A DNA stretch of 64,000 bases. Origin: Hydra vulgaris (lineage: Eukaryota; Cnidaria; Hydrozoa; Anthoathecata; Hydridae). The notes beneath the pieces are model-generated. The model was not told the DNA's origin. It worked only from the letters and a program-made list of their open reading frames with translations, and searched no databases. The stretch's first letter is position 1, and each line of letters opens with the position of its first letter. Below, one piece after another: positions 34,607 through 43,580 of the stretch. The position numbers were made by a program, and so were the translations under genes. The DNA lies in contig NC_088922.1 of the NCBI RefSeq assembly GCF_038396675.1, positions 8,311,501 to 8,375,500 of the forward strand. The letters are read 5' to 3'.

Positions 34607-34984
34607 TTAAAAAATTTTTTTTTTTAAAAATAACTTTTTTTTAGGTTCTTGTAAACGAGTGTTCATTGGAATTTTTTGAGGTTTTTCTAGTAATGTTTCT
34701 TGAGGTTTTTCTGGTGGTTTTTTAACTTGAAAGTCGACTCCATCTCCATCTCCATCCATATAGATTTTAAAACAAACTTCATCGTCTTCTATGACGATAA
34801 TTTCTTTTTCGTCGTCGCTTGTTTCTGTAGTATTGTTTTCTCTGAAATCCAGTTCTTGTTCGCTCTCGCTCTCGCTAACTTCTATTTCTTGTTCTGTAAA
34901 TTTAATTTTCTTCGAAATCATTTCATCGTCTTTTAAATATTTTGTCATTTTTGCTGTTTGCTTCGTAAAGCGTGTTTTTGCCAT
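34607..34984 (-). CDS. Acidic-middle protein with H3-tail-like N-terminus
   Basis: This is an intact 125-residue frame. The N-terminus (MAKTRFTKQTAKMTKYL) contains TKQTA, identical to histone H3 residues 3-7, in a similar basic setting. The middle is highly acidic (SESESEQELDFRENN; later DDEKEIIVIEDDE), and the C-terminus is basic and Pro-rich (KPPEKPQETLLEKPQ, then KKKLFLKKK). Such layouts are seen in chaperone-like and chromatin-associated proteins. I cannot assign a family. IVIEDDE resembles a SUMO-interacting motif (hydrophobic core flanked by acids). It diverges from the plus-strand core genes across the repeat-bearing gap. Confidence 0.6.
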   Translation of the reverse strand: MAKTRFTKQTAKMTKYLKDDEMISKKIKFTEQEIEVSESESEQELDFRENNTTETSDDEKEIIVIEDDEVCFKIYMDGDGDGVDFQVKKPPEKPQETLLEKPQKIPMNTRLQEPKKKLFLKKKIF

Positions 34985-35261
34985 TTGGTTTTGATAGTAA
35001 AAAACGCGCTTTTTATGAATAAAATTTAATCTCTACAGATTAGTTCGTATAAAAGAATAAGTGATGTAACTTTATGCAATGAAAAGAAAATGCTGTGTCA
35101 TGCTAGTTAAATTTAGAAAGTTTTAATACCGCTTTTATGAACAAGATTAAAGAGATTAAAATACGGAGTAAACAACTTTTAATAAACTCTGCGATGAAAA
35201 AAAACTCTATGATAAGTGTTAAAACAACATGTTAAATAAATTCAAAACTTTATGAACCAAC

Positions 35262-35345
35262 ACGTCGACGTAGCATAGTGCATTCGTTCGCCGCACTATG
35301 TTTCAAACGCAATGTCATTAGACCGTTGTGGGTTCGACTCTCGTT
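35262..35345 (+). repeat. tRNA-like (SINE head-like) segment
   Basis: A box A-like string (TAGCATAGTGCATTCG) and a perfect box B-type string (GGGTTCGACTC, 35330-35340) sit about 60 bases apart. It is either an inserted host SINE head or a tRNA-derived element of the virus itself. It abuts the 51-bp repeats. Confidence 0.5.
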
Positions 35346-35359
35346 GAAGGTAGTAGAAA

Positions 35360-35666
35360 GTTTAGAAAGTTGAATGTTAAAACGGTGGGTAGAAATACTC
35401 GTCAAGTAATGTCTAGAAAGTTATATGTAAACACGGTGGGTAGAAATACTCGTCGAGTAATGTCTAGGAAGTTATATGTAAACACGGTGGGTAGAAATAC
35501 TCGTCGAGTATTGTCTAGAAAGTTATAGTAAACACGGTGGGTAGAAATACTCGTCGAGTAAAGTCTAGAAAGTTATATGTAAACACGGTGGGTAGAAACA
35601 CTCGTCGAGTAATGTCTAGGAAGTTATATGTAAACACGGTGGATAGAAATACTCGTCGAGTAATGT
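35360..35666 (+). repeat. Six 51-bp tandem repeats with internal dyad
   Basis: The unit reads through GGTGGGTAGAAATACTCGTC and on to GTCTAGAAAGTTATATGTAA, repeated about six times with few changes; one copy lacks two bases. Each unit has the palindrome TACTCGTCGAGTA. Because 51 is a multiple of three, an open frame of 17-residue repeats results. I treat that as an artefact, since one unit breaks it and there is no leader or stop context. Confidence 0.9.
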
Positions 35667-35996
35667 GTGAGTGTGTGAGAACGAGTGAGCGCACGAGTGT
35701 GTGAGTAAGCAGGCTAAGGACTAAGGCAGGACTAAGTAAGTTAAGTAAGGATTAAGTAACTAAGTAAGTAAGAAAAAAATACGGCCGTATAAAAAATAAA
35801 CACTATAAGAATGACACAAGTAAGTAGGCCTACTAAGACAAAGTAAAGACAGAATAAGTAAAGTTGTGTCAGGGTGACACTATGTTTTTTATCTTGTAAA
35901 AAAAAGATATAAAAAAATACAAGTCAAAAAAAAAATACAAGTCAAAAAAAAGTTAAAGTCAAAAAGTTAAAGTCAAAAAAAAAGTTAGAGTCAAAA

Positions 35997-36550
35997 ATGG
36001 CTGCAGATGATATTGATTTTTCCTGTATGATTGTAAGACGGAATTTATTTTCAACACCTTCATATAAAAGCAAATTAAGACCTAGATATACATCTAAATT
36101 ACCCAATAAACGGTAGATGGAAAATGGCCTTTTCATAGGGATGCTTTTTTTGAATTTTTTGATAGGACCTCCTTTGATGAAAACGAGTTAACCGATCCCA
36201 ATAATACAGAACTAAGTGCTCTAAAACGAAGAAGAGCTAAGAAAAATTTGAAAAAAGTAAAGCGTCAATATTGTAGAAAAGCACTGATGTGTTATCGAAA
36301 AACGAAAAGTAAGTATATAAATAATAAACAAAATCGCGAAATAAATCGAGTAGGAAAACCAATATATCGTTTTGTTTTAACAAAAGTGGATCGCAATAAA
36401 CAAAGAAATGAAGTATTATATAAAAAATATTATCGTAAAAAATCAAAAAGAGGAAGAAAAAAACGCGGAAGAGGACCTGTAGCAGATCTTTATGGTAAAT
36501 TACCGTTTGGAAAAATATGGAAATCCATTGCAAAATTAGGTGGTCATTGA
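35997..36550 (+). CDS. Basic core-type protein (one frame shift)
   Basis: ATG at 35997 opens a frame rich in Arg and Lys that changes frame once near 36113 in a short A run, then continues to 36550. The first part is mixed (MAADDIDFSCMIVRRNLF). A Phe-rich acidic segment follows, then a long basic region (KRRRAKKNLKKVKRQYCRK, KKSKRGRKKRGRGPVADLYG), ending in a short hydrophobic-basic tail (LPFGKIWKSIAKLGGH). The composition fits a DNA-packing core protein, as in adenovirus-related viruses. The RGRG(P/L)xAD-like hinge recurs in the basic protein at 37970. Homology to any named core protein is not demonstrated. Confidence 0.6.
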
Positions 36551-36620
36551 AAAAAAAGAGAAACTGTTAAATTTGTAGAAAAACACTGTTGTGTTATTGA
36601 AAAACCTAAAAATAAACACT

Positions 36621-36630
36621 ATAAAAAAGA
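36621..36630 (+). promoter_or_regulatory. TATA box of the 36651 gene
   Basis: TATAAAAAAG lies 21-30 bases upstream of the ATG. The preceding string AAATAAACACTATAA recurs near 35797, upstream of the 35997 gene, suggesting a shared promoter unit. Confidence 0.5.
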
Positions 36631-36650
36631 CCTATTTTTTTCTTTAAAAA

Positions 36651-36854
36651 ATGAGACATAGAAGGCATAGAGGTCATAGAAATGCTAAAAGATATGTTTT
36701 TGTTCATCGAAAATCGAGAGCTCATCCTAGACCGTATCATTCTTTAATCGGTAAAGGACGAAAACGTATAAATAGAAAGCGTGGTAAAGGTTTCCTTGGT
36801 AACATATTAGGAGGTATTCCTTTAATTGGTGATTTGTTTAAAACTATAATTTAA
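36651..36854 (+). CDS. Small basic protein with amphipathic tail (pVI/pX-like)
   Basis: This intact 67-residue frame has a His/Arg-rich N-terminus (MRHRRHRGHRNAKRYVFVHR). It ends in a Gly-rich, hydrophobic amphipathic stretch (GKGFLGNILGGIPLIGDLFK). Small virion proteins of adenovirus-like viruses combine a basic DNA-binding part with a membrane-active amphipathic segment. The resemblance is of layout and not of proven sequence homology. It follows the core-type gene and has its own TATA box. Confidence 0.55.
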   Translation: MRHRRHRGHRNAKRYVFVHRKSRAHPRPYHSLIGKGRKRINRKRGKGFLGNILGGIPLIGDLFKTII

Positions 36855-36913
36855 TCGGATTAAAAAACATGTATAAAAAAAGCCTAACTCTGTAAAAAAG
36901 TTGATTTACAAAA

Positions 36914-37300
36914 ATGAATTCAAAAGTATGCAAACATGCAAACAGAAAAACACATATAAAAAAGTATTGCAATCAATGTTTTGTACAAAAATTTCGACGA
37001 TATGTTGAAGAAAATTCTAAAGAAATTTTATGGTTAATAAAAGACTTGAAAAAACACAACGAAAAGTTATAAAATTTAAGAACAGATACAAGCTCGCGAG
37101 GACAGTATATTTTAACTTATGAGTACGAAAATGGCATTGCCGAAATCATCAGCGGTAATAAAGATACTGGACACACAAAAATATCTACGTTTTTTGGTGG
37201 TTTTATCATGGATTTTGACATTATAAATAAATTATATTGTATTTCGCATATTAATGACGGTGTTTTTTATGTAGGTAATAAAATACCAAAAATATATTGA
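36914..37300 (+). CDS. Cys/His-containing hypothetical protein (one in-frame stop)
   Basis: TATAAAAAAAG at about 36872 precedes ATG at 36914. The N-terminal part has CKHANRKTHIKKYCNQC, a possible zinc-binding cluster, then a basic helix. An in-frame TAA at 37070-37072 separates it from a beta-rich C-terminal part (GQYILTYEYENGIAEIISG, then ISHINDGVFYVGNK) that ends at TGA. No domain is recognised. Both parts have coding character in the same frame, so I treat them as one gene. Confidence 0.5.
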
Positions 37301-37427
37301 TAAAAAAAATATTTAATAGTGTTTTTTCTGTTTTTTTTTAAAAAAAAAGTACTATAAATTTGGTTTTTTTTTGAAATAAAAAAATTTCATTTGAAGAAAA
37401 AAATTCATTTGAAATAAACCAAAAAAA

Positions 37428-37724
37428 ATGGAGTTTAAAACTTGTTTAAACGAATTTTAAAAGATTAATAATTAAAAACTTCTTCCTTTACAACGGATGA
37501 TAGTTTTAAAGCAAGTCCAGGGTAATTTTAGATAATTTTTTCGTTTGGATGGAAGTACACAAATCAAAGTAACTCGTGTTAATAATAAAGCCCATATTGA
37601 TTTTATTTACGGTGAAAACAAACACGAATTTGAAATGGGTTATGAAGACTTTATTGATGTTATTAAAGAGTCATTTAACGTTTGGTTACTCGAAGAAGTA
37701 GACATAAAAAAGGAAGCATTTTAA
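37428..37724 (+). CDS. Small protein, paralogue 1 (three in-frame stops)
   Basis: From ATG at 37428 one frame runs to TAA at 37722 with in-frame TAA codons at 37458, 37473 and 37536. The readable parts are MIVLKQVQGNFR and, after the last internal stop, TQIKVTRVNNKAHIDFIYG and EFEMGYEDFIDVI. The next gene (37726-38001) has the same IKVTR..NN pattern and strand order, so the two are diverged tandem copies. The function is unknown. TATAAATT lies near 37353. Confidence 0.5.
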
Positions 37725-37725
37725 A

Positions 37726-38001
37726 GATTATCTAGAGTTGTGTTATCCGTTTCCAAAATTACAAGATTTTTATATTTCACTATTTAAAACAAATAGTAAA
37801 TCATAGGGTGATTTTTCATTGATACATCATTACTAATGGGGAATAATTATTAAAGTAACACGTTCCAATAATGAACTTATTATTGTGTTTATATATGAAG
37901 AAGGACACAAACATACTTTTGAAGTTCCTTTGAAACATTTTTATCATATGTTTGCCGTCCTCAACAAAAATGGCATTTTAGCGAAAAAGACGAAATTTTA
38001 G
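37726..38001 (+). CDS. Small protein, paralogue 2 (TAG and TAA in frame, start unclear)
   Basis: The frame contains PKLQDFYISLFKTNSKS, then TAG at 37804-37806, then GDFSLIHHY, TAA at 37834-37836, and IIIKVTRSNNELIIVFIY with a tail ending AVLNKNGILAKKTKF. Aligned with paralogue 1, the TAG falls where the neighbour has Gln (VQGNF against stop-GDF). There is no obvious ATG, so the gene may be decayed or begin by splicing. It overlaps the start of the next gene by about 30 bases. Confidence 0.45.
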
Positions 38002-38234
38002 ATCAAAGATAGGTAAAAGTGATAGAAAAAGGATACGCAGAAGAGGAAGAGGATTAGCCGATTTTATCACCCCTAAATATGTAACTAACGCATTGCAAGT
38101 GGGTTCGCTGTTATACGGAATAAAAAAAGCGTGGAAAGGCAAAAAAAACAAAAACTGCTCCTGCTCCTATTTCTGTTGTTACAAAACCTGCCAACCCTTA
38201 TATGCCTCCGGATAAAGTGTTTGAAGTATATTAA
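37970..38234 (+). CDS. Small basic protein (early stop, one frame shift)
   Basis: ATG at 37970 is followed at codon 4 by TAG. The same frame then gives RKRRNFRSKIGKSDRKRIR and RGRGLADFITPKYVTNALQV. Near 38145 the frame changes in an A run, and a Pro-rich tail follows (TAPAPISVVTKPANPYMPP) that ends at TAA 38232-38234. The basic head plus Ala/Pro tail suits a virion core or packaging protein. It shares the RGRG-x-AD segment with the 35997 gene. Family unassigned. Confidence 0.5.
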
Positions 38235-38358
38235 AAAAATAGTTGTAAAAAAAACATTTATTCATTTAAAGAATAAATATGTACAAATAAAATAGTGTTT
38301 GTTTTTCCTTGTTCTTTTTTCTTTTTTGCATCGTTTGATGGTCAATATTTTTTTTCCT

Positions 38359-39504
38359 TTACAAGTTAAACACTGCGTCTCGTGAAGATGTATTTTGGCA
38401 GCTCTTTAATCGCGTCTCTTTGGCGGTCTTTAATCGCGTATTATTGTTTGCATAAATTCTATCCATTTCATTTTGAATCATATAATAAATATTCTCCTCG
38501 TTCATCACAGTTGGAATGGCTTGAAAATCCAATAGTGATAATTTGTCCCATGTAGCTTCATAATTTGTTTTTAAGAATCCTGCATCTTTTAAAAAACTTT
38601 TAATAGCATTTTGAGCTAATATTTGTTTTTCATAAATATCATAATTCAAAGGAACTTGTTTTGTTTTCATAGACAATAGATCACGTTCCAGATTTTCCTG
38701 TGTTTTCATATATAAATGCAAATGCATGTCTTTTTCAAACAGTTGTTTTGCAGTGTTATCAAGGTGTGGAAAGAGCTCTTGTTTAATAAATTGAAAAAAT
38801 GAATAGAGATTTATCTGAACTAGTGAAGAGGCATGAAGAGTTGTTACTTCATCAAAATAATGGTTTAACAGTCTGCACAACAAAGGTAAATATATTTGAT
38901 CTGTATATAATACATTTTCGCTGCGAAAGACTAGAGCTACAAAATAAGCGGCAAATGCTCCACATAAACTATTATCATTCCATTTCGAAGGAAATTTATT
39001 GTATAAAAAAAATACGTTTTGATTGCCAGTGATTTCGCTATATTTTAAAATAAATTTGGTACACAAATAAAATTCACAATTTTCTGATGTTCATTCTGTA
39101 GGAACCTGATTGGATTGTCTTATATAAGAATTAATTTCAATTTCGTTGTAGTTGATGTTAATAGTGTTAATTTGTATATTGCTATTGACTTCTTCTACTG
39201 CTTCAAACAAGTATTTATTAAATCTTAAATGTTTTGGAATTTGTTGCAATACACTTTATTCACCTAAACTATCAAAACAAAAAAAATGACCTTTGTCTAT
39301 TTTCATCAACACTCTCCAATGTTGACAAGCTTCTTTTGTAGATTCATTGTTGTAAATGATAAAGGAGCCATTTTTTTTCATTGGTTGAATAATATGAATA
39401 TGAGTTTTTGTTTGACTTAGTTCATCAAAAGCATATATTCCTATAAAATAATTTTTAAATTCTGAATTTTTAAAAACACGAGACAAAGATTCATCAGTAG
39501 CCAT
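38359..39504 (-). CDS. Adenain-type cysteine protease (two in-frame stops)
   Basis: One minus-strand frame from ATG at 39504 to 38359 contains both halves of a C5/C48-type protease. The first part has the catalytic His in ACQHWRVLMKIDKGHFFCFD, whose following Asp fits the acidic member. After an in-frame TAA (39256-39258) and a TGA near 39093, the second part has the catalytic Cys in NDNSLCGAFAAYFVALVF. In adenoviruses and Polintons this enzyme cleaves virion precursors during maturation. A long helical C-terminal extension (about 150 residues) is unusual for adenain. The two stops make the copy inactive unless read through or due to sequence error. It is transcribed opposite to the core genes. 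Confidence 0.75.
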
Positions 39505-39508
39505 TTTT

Positions 39509-40149
39509 TTATTCTTCTTTTTCTAAATTTAAAAAACTCCCAATAAATAGTGTTACAATAGCGTGTAATATATTAACAAATAAAGTTTTTTTATCGCCGG
39601 TTCCTTCCTTTATAATTCCTTCAATGTTTCTTTTAACTGATATTTTTTTTAAAGCACCATCTAGTTTTTCTATCCAATAAGAGACGGTAGGTATTACTTT
39701 TGTACTAAACGTATCCACGAAACCGTCAGTTTGATCACCCTCTGTTAGATCCATAGTATGTTTGATATCTCTTTCTAGTAGTAAAAGAGTTAACTTGGCT
39801 TTATAGAGTTCTATTACATAATTATCACCGTGTATTTCTTTCAAATCATCAAAGTAGTTGAGATGAATAAAACAAAGTTGAGGAGTTTCGAGTAATTTAT
39901 TAAATTGACTGTTTTTAAACATTTTGCAATACTGTCAGAATTTAATGTTATCCTTTTTGAATCGAGTACATTTTGTAAAAAGTCAAACGATTTTTTATCT
40001 GTAAAATGTTCTTCTCCTACGTGATCAGATGAAGGTGAAGAATTTCCAGATTTGTGTTCATAATGTTTATGTCTTTTAGACACTTCATCAAGCGCGCACA
40101 CTGCGCAATTGTTATGAATTTTTTTAATGATGCTATCAACGCGATTCAT
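39509..40149 (-). CDS. Tail-anchored helical protein (one frame shift)
   Basis: ATG at 40149 begins a frame with CAVCALDEVSKRHKHYEHK, a His/Cys-rich start. A one-base change near 39925 leads into a second frame ending at 39509. The latter is helical, with GFVDTFSTKVIPTVSYWIEK and then a C-terminal hydrophobic segment (LFVNILHAIVTLFIGSFL) followed by a short acidic tip. That is the topology of a tail-anchored membrane protein. The W in SYWIEKLDGAL and the terminal anchor recall Bcl-2 family proteins (BH2 and tail), but BH1 and BH3 are not clear. It could equally be an unrelated virion or membrane protein. It ends 4 bases before the protease ATG. Confidence 0.5.
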
Positions 40150-40266
40150 CTTTTAATTAAAAAAATGTAAAATATATTTCTAAAAAATTTGATTTTTTAT
40201 ACTTTTTTGTTCATTTTATTAAAAGAATACGCTTCTTTTTTTAATAAAAAAGCATTTTTTTTCTAG

Positions 40267-40931
40267 TTGTGGTTGTTAGATTTTGAATTTATAACCAATA
40301 AAGAGATTCACAAGTGGGGAAGAAACTGCATTAGAGAATTATGTTTGCGATCACTTGTTGATAAAAAGTTTTTTCACGTACAAGTTATACCATGTGAAAA
40401 GTTTGAAAATTTGGATGAGAAGGATAAAAAAGTATTTTCATACTGCTTAAAAAATATTCATGGGTTAGAGTATTATCCGTCTTTCAAGTATACTGGAGAA
40501 ATTATATTTTGCTGCTCCGTAGTGGATTTCCTAAAGACTATATTTTCGAAATTCGAATATAATGTCGTATTTTATAAAAGTGGAAACATGGAAAAAGATG
40601 TGTTGGCTACAATAAATGAGCAAAAAATTGTTACATTTGATTTAAACAAATTATTGTTTCCCAAATTGTGTAAATTGCCTTACTATTTTAACTTTGAAAG
40701 TTTGTGTTTAGAACATTATCAACATAACTATACGAAAAAACATACCCACGAACATTGTCCTAAATATGAAACATTTATGTTTGCGCACTATTTAGAAGAT
40801 TTTGCGAACGGGTTTATAGAAATATCGACGTGCAAAATTATGCAGAATTAAATGTTGAAGAATACTCGAGTTTTATTAAATTTATAAAAGACATTATCAA
40901 ATGTACTTATATATTAAAAAAAGACACTTGA
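40267..40931 (+). CDS. DEDD-type exonuclease-like protein (start unclear, one frame shift)
   Basis: The frame opens straight after TTTTTTTTCTAG with no ATG, so either an upstream exon exists or the start was lost. The first residues WLLDFEFI fit the DxE motif of DEDD exonucleases. NVVFYKSGNMEKDVL fits the second motif, and HEHCPKYETFMFA could supply the late acidic/His motif. Related proteins occur next to mobile elements in invertebrates. Near 40825 the frame shifts and continues for about 30 codons to a TGA at 40929-40931. The role would be DNA or RNA 3'-end processing. The assignment is moderate; the third motif is ambiguous. Confidence 0.45.
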
Positions 40932-41022
40932 GAATGTTTTGAAAATATATTTAAAATAAATAATCTTGTATATCAACTTTTTGATATGGAAAAAAAATAC
41001 AAAAATAAAAAGATTGTCTTGT

Positions 41023-41982
41023 TTATAATACTTCTTCCGCAGTCACATAATATTTGGTATAATTAGTATTTTTGTGTATAGGTTGTTTTGATACTATTTC
41101 GTTAGTATTGTAATTATAAACTTCGTCCTCTTTTCTGTATAATACCATCGAAATGTTAAAGTTTCTTTTAAAAGAAAAAAAACCATTGAGCAGTGGGGAA
41201 CATTCCTATTAAACTTTTTTCGTAAAAATTGCAACGTTCAAAGGCTTTGTAAATGTACACTTTATCTCCTTCTTGATGTACTTTTTTTGTATAAAATATT
41301 CATAAATAGGAACTGGTGTGTATAGGGTGTAATAACCATTATGAAAAACTTTATCGTCAAACGAAAAGCAAGGCGGTTGGTTCATGCAAGCTGGATAAAC
41401 GTAATTTAATAGTTTACAATTTTTCTTCAAGTTATCATACTCCCATTTGTTAGATAGATAAGGAAACAAAAAATAATACTTTAAAGTCGGTTTAAGTTTG
41501 CTTTTCCACGAAGTACATTTCTTTTCCATGTTTTTTGATTTGTAGTAAATTATATATAGTTTAACAAAGTCTTCTAGTTGTCTTTTTAATTCTTTGTGTT
41601 GTTTTTCTACTGTTGTTTTGGTTACATTTAAAAAATCTTCGTTTATCATGCGACATACTTCTAGCATGCTCGTTCTCCACGCTGGTGATTGTTCTGCAAA
41701 ATTCATATAAGGACGAGAAGGTTTTTCAAACAAATGAAGTCTATTTTCATAGTCTTTAGCTATAAAGATATAATACAAATCCTTGTATTTTTCTTCTTCC
41801 ATGTTTAATTCCAAGTTAAAATTTTTTAAATAAGTAAAAATAATGTCTTGCCATTCTTCATACGTTTTATTTAAATTGTGAAATTCAAACAACATAGGAT
41901 GTAATTCATTATCTGGATAAAAAAGTTGAACAGCTTTGATGAGACTTTCGTCGAGTTGTTTGTTAGTCATTTTCTTTTTCAA
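41023..41982 (-). CDS. Hypothetical helical protein (broken near the 3' end)
   Basis: ATG at 41982 lies 29 bases below a TATATAAAG box. The intact part, to 41209, is 257 residues, mainly helical, with aromatic-rich patches (AEQSPAWRTSMLEVCRMINE, YYTLYTPVPIYEYF). After its stop the downstream sequence remains coding-like in shifted frames through T and A runs, with FKRNFNISMVLYRKEDEVY and a final YTKYYVTAEEVL before TAA at 41023. I think the gene extends to there. No family recognised. Confidence 0.5.
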
Positions 41983-42010
41983 AAATGAAATAGCATTTTA
42001 TTTTTTTACC

Positions 42011-42019
42011 CTTTATATA
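42011..42019 (-). promoter_or_regulatory. TATA box of the 41982 gene
   Basis: TATATAAAG on the minus strand, 29-37 bases upstream of the ATG at 41982. Confidence 0.5.
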
Positions 42020-42101
42020 GAAAATAGAGATCAGAAAAAAAAAGTTTTTTATTGTTAAAACAGGTTTTTTTAAATTAAAATTTACAAAAACAAAAAAAAA
42101 A

Positions 42102-42809
42102 TTAATCTTCATCTTTTTCTGGTATTTCTGGTACTTCTGGTTCGACTTTAGCTTTTTTTTGTTTCGATTTCAGCAAGCTCGCCACAAGCTCTCTTAAAAT
42201 TTTGATTCAAATTTCGAGAAACACCATTTTTAATTAACGAATTGTAAAAAGACGGTTCTATAGCCAACAGTCTTGCGTATTCTGTAACATAAATTTTGTC
42301 TTCTTCTTTTGCTAATCGTATTACAAAATTAATAAAGTCAACTGTTTTTAATATGCGAGTTTTAGGGTAAGCCACTGTCATAAAGGCTTTGTTTTGAGCA
42401 TCTTGCATACTCACCATTACACTTTGCAAAACGTTTTTGGTCATTTTGTTATGATTAAATTTATATACCACATTATTAGTGAGTTCACCTTTGTTCATTT
42501 TAAATTTGTTGTCATCTTTAAATAATTTCAGTTCACTTCTAAACAAATAATTTGTTTTGTTGAGATCGCACATTTCTCTATATCTCCATGGTAACAAGAT
42601 TTCACAGCCCTTATTTTTTTGTTTGTAAATCAATTCTTTTTTATTAAAGTTAAATTGTGCCAATGGTTTAAGAGGAACAGTAGAATATTGTTTATCTTTT
42701 ATATTTTTTTCTTCTTTAAATTCAATAAGCCACAAAGTAACAGCTGCTAAATCTGCAAATTTAACATAGGTGTTATCTCGTTGCAGTAAACAGTTTCAAA
42801 CTCTGTCAT
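42102..42809 (-). CDS. Hypothetical protein with acidic Pro-Glu tail (two frame shifts)
   Basis: A candidate ATG at 42809 (MTEFETV) leads, after a one-base frame change near 42785, into a long open part with NTYVKFADLAAVTLWLIEF and a helical body (YVTEYARLLAIEPSFYNSL; NGVSRNLNQNFKRACGELAE). Near 42157 an A run shifts the frame again. The true end seems to be an acidic tail (AKVEPEVPEIPEKDED) closed by TAA at 42102. The domain is unknown; a DNA-binding, KilA/BRO-like role is possible but unsupported. Confidence 0.5.
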
Positions 42810-43111
42810 CTTTTTGTTTCGTTGTGTTGTGAATGAATTTTTAAATGAAAATGAACTATTTTCATACTGTTTGAGTTGAAAAGAAAGATTAAAAAAACAA
42901 GATCTAAACAAGTTTTTTTGAAAAAATGTTAATTCCTAATCTAGAGTCTAAAGTTCAATGTGGTGTGATGTACTTTAAACTTTGTACTTTGATACTTTTA
43001 ATTCTATTTAAATGATAGAGATAATGTTGTTATGACTACCATTGGATATAAAAAGGGTGAAAAAAAACTTGTTCAAATCATCTTCTGGTCAAGACAACGA
43101 GATAGATAAAA
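42810..43111. promoter_or_regulatory. Divergent promoter region
   Basis: This 300-base gap lies between the minus-strand gene at 42102-42809 and the long plus-strand block. It contains TATAAAAAG at 43047-43055, in the string GGATATAAAAAGGG, 57-65 bases before the ATG at 43112. Nothing else is recognised. Confidence 0.5.
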
Positions 43112-43560
43112 ATGTGTTTGAATTGTAAAATATATAAGAAAGAAAATAGTTATTATGAAAACACAAGACTGAAAATTGTAAAATTAAAGTACAAACATTT
43201 TAATGGTAATATTCAATTAAAAAAGTCTTTAGTTGTAGAAGAACACGATAGAAAATTAGTTAAAAAATTGATGATATATTTTTAAATATGTGGATAGATA
43301 CGGAATTTAATACAGGTGTACCGTTATTACCTTATATTAATGAGCTATTTAATAGACCTTTAAACAAAAACGATTTGGAACAATTTGAAGTTTATTATTA
43401 TTGGTTTGGTCATTGTGAACTTTGTGAAAAAAATATTTGTTTTGTTTTAATTGGTTTTTTATGTAAATTAAGTTTTTGTAAATATTGTATTGTTGCTCAT
43501 AAGGAAAAAAGAGAACATGTAGTTTATTCTTTAGAAAAAAAGCACAATGTATGTATTTAA
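43112..43560 (+). CDS. Cys-rich protein, first gene of the plus-strand block (one frame shift)
   Basis: ATG at 43112 opens MCLNCKIYKKE. A one-base change in the A run near 43266 moves to the frame starting visibly at 43288 and ending at 43560. The C-terminal half has CELCEKNIC and FCKYCIVAHKEKREH, suggesting one or two zinc sites, and an acidic or aromatic middle (FEVYYYWFGH). No family recognised. It is read from the TATA box at 43047 and is followed directly by the acceptor of the dUTPase gene. Confidence 0.5.
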
Positions 43561-43580
43561 ATTTTTTTTAGATAAATAAA

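Larger units (their letters stand above)
34985..35996. other. Divergent non-coding gap with tRNA-like sequence and tandem repeats
   Basis: About 1 kb without a supported gene separates the minus-strand gene at 34607-34984 from the plus-strand gene starting at 35997. It holds a tRNA-like segment, six 51-bp direct repeats, then GTGTGAG- and AAGTAAG-rich simple sequence, a TATA-like CACTATAAGAATG near 35808, and a ladder of GTCAAAAAA units before 35997. By position it is a candidate control region, either bidirectional promoter or replication origin. Confidence 0.55.

Noticed and set aside
34700..34994. Plus-strand Phe/Ser-rich proteins
   Set aside because: They are antisense to the intact acidic gene at 34607-34984.
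35328..35528. Open frame of 17-residue repeats
   Set aside because: It is a by-product of the 51-bp tandem repeat, with a broken frame in a later unit and no leader.
35360..35666. CRISPR array
   Set aside because: Units are contiguous 51-bp direct repeats without spacers, in a eukaryotic setting.
35942..36533. Minus-strand hydrophobic proteins at 35942-36136 and 36237-36533
   Set aside because: They are antisense to the basic core-type gene; their hydrophobicity is the reverse reading of Lys-rich codons.
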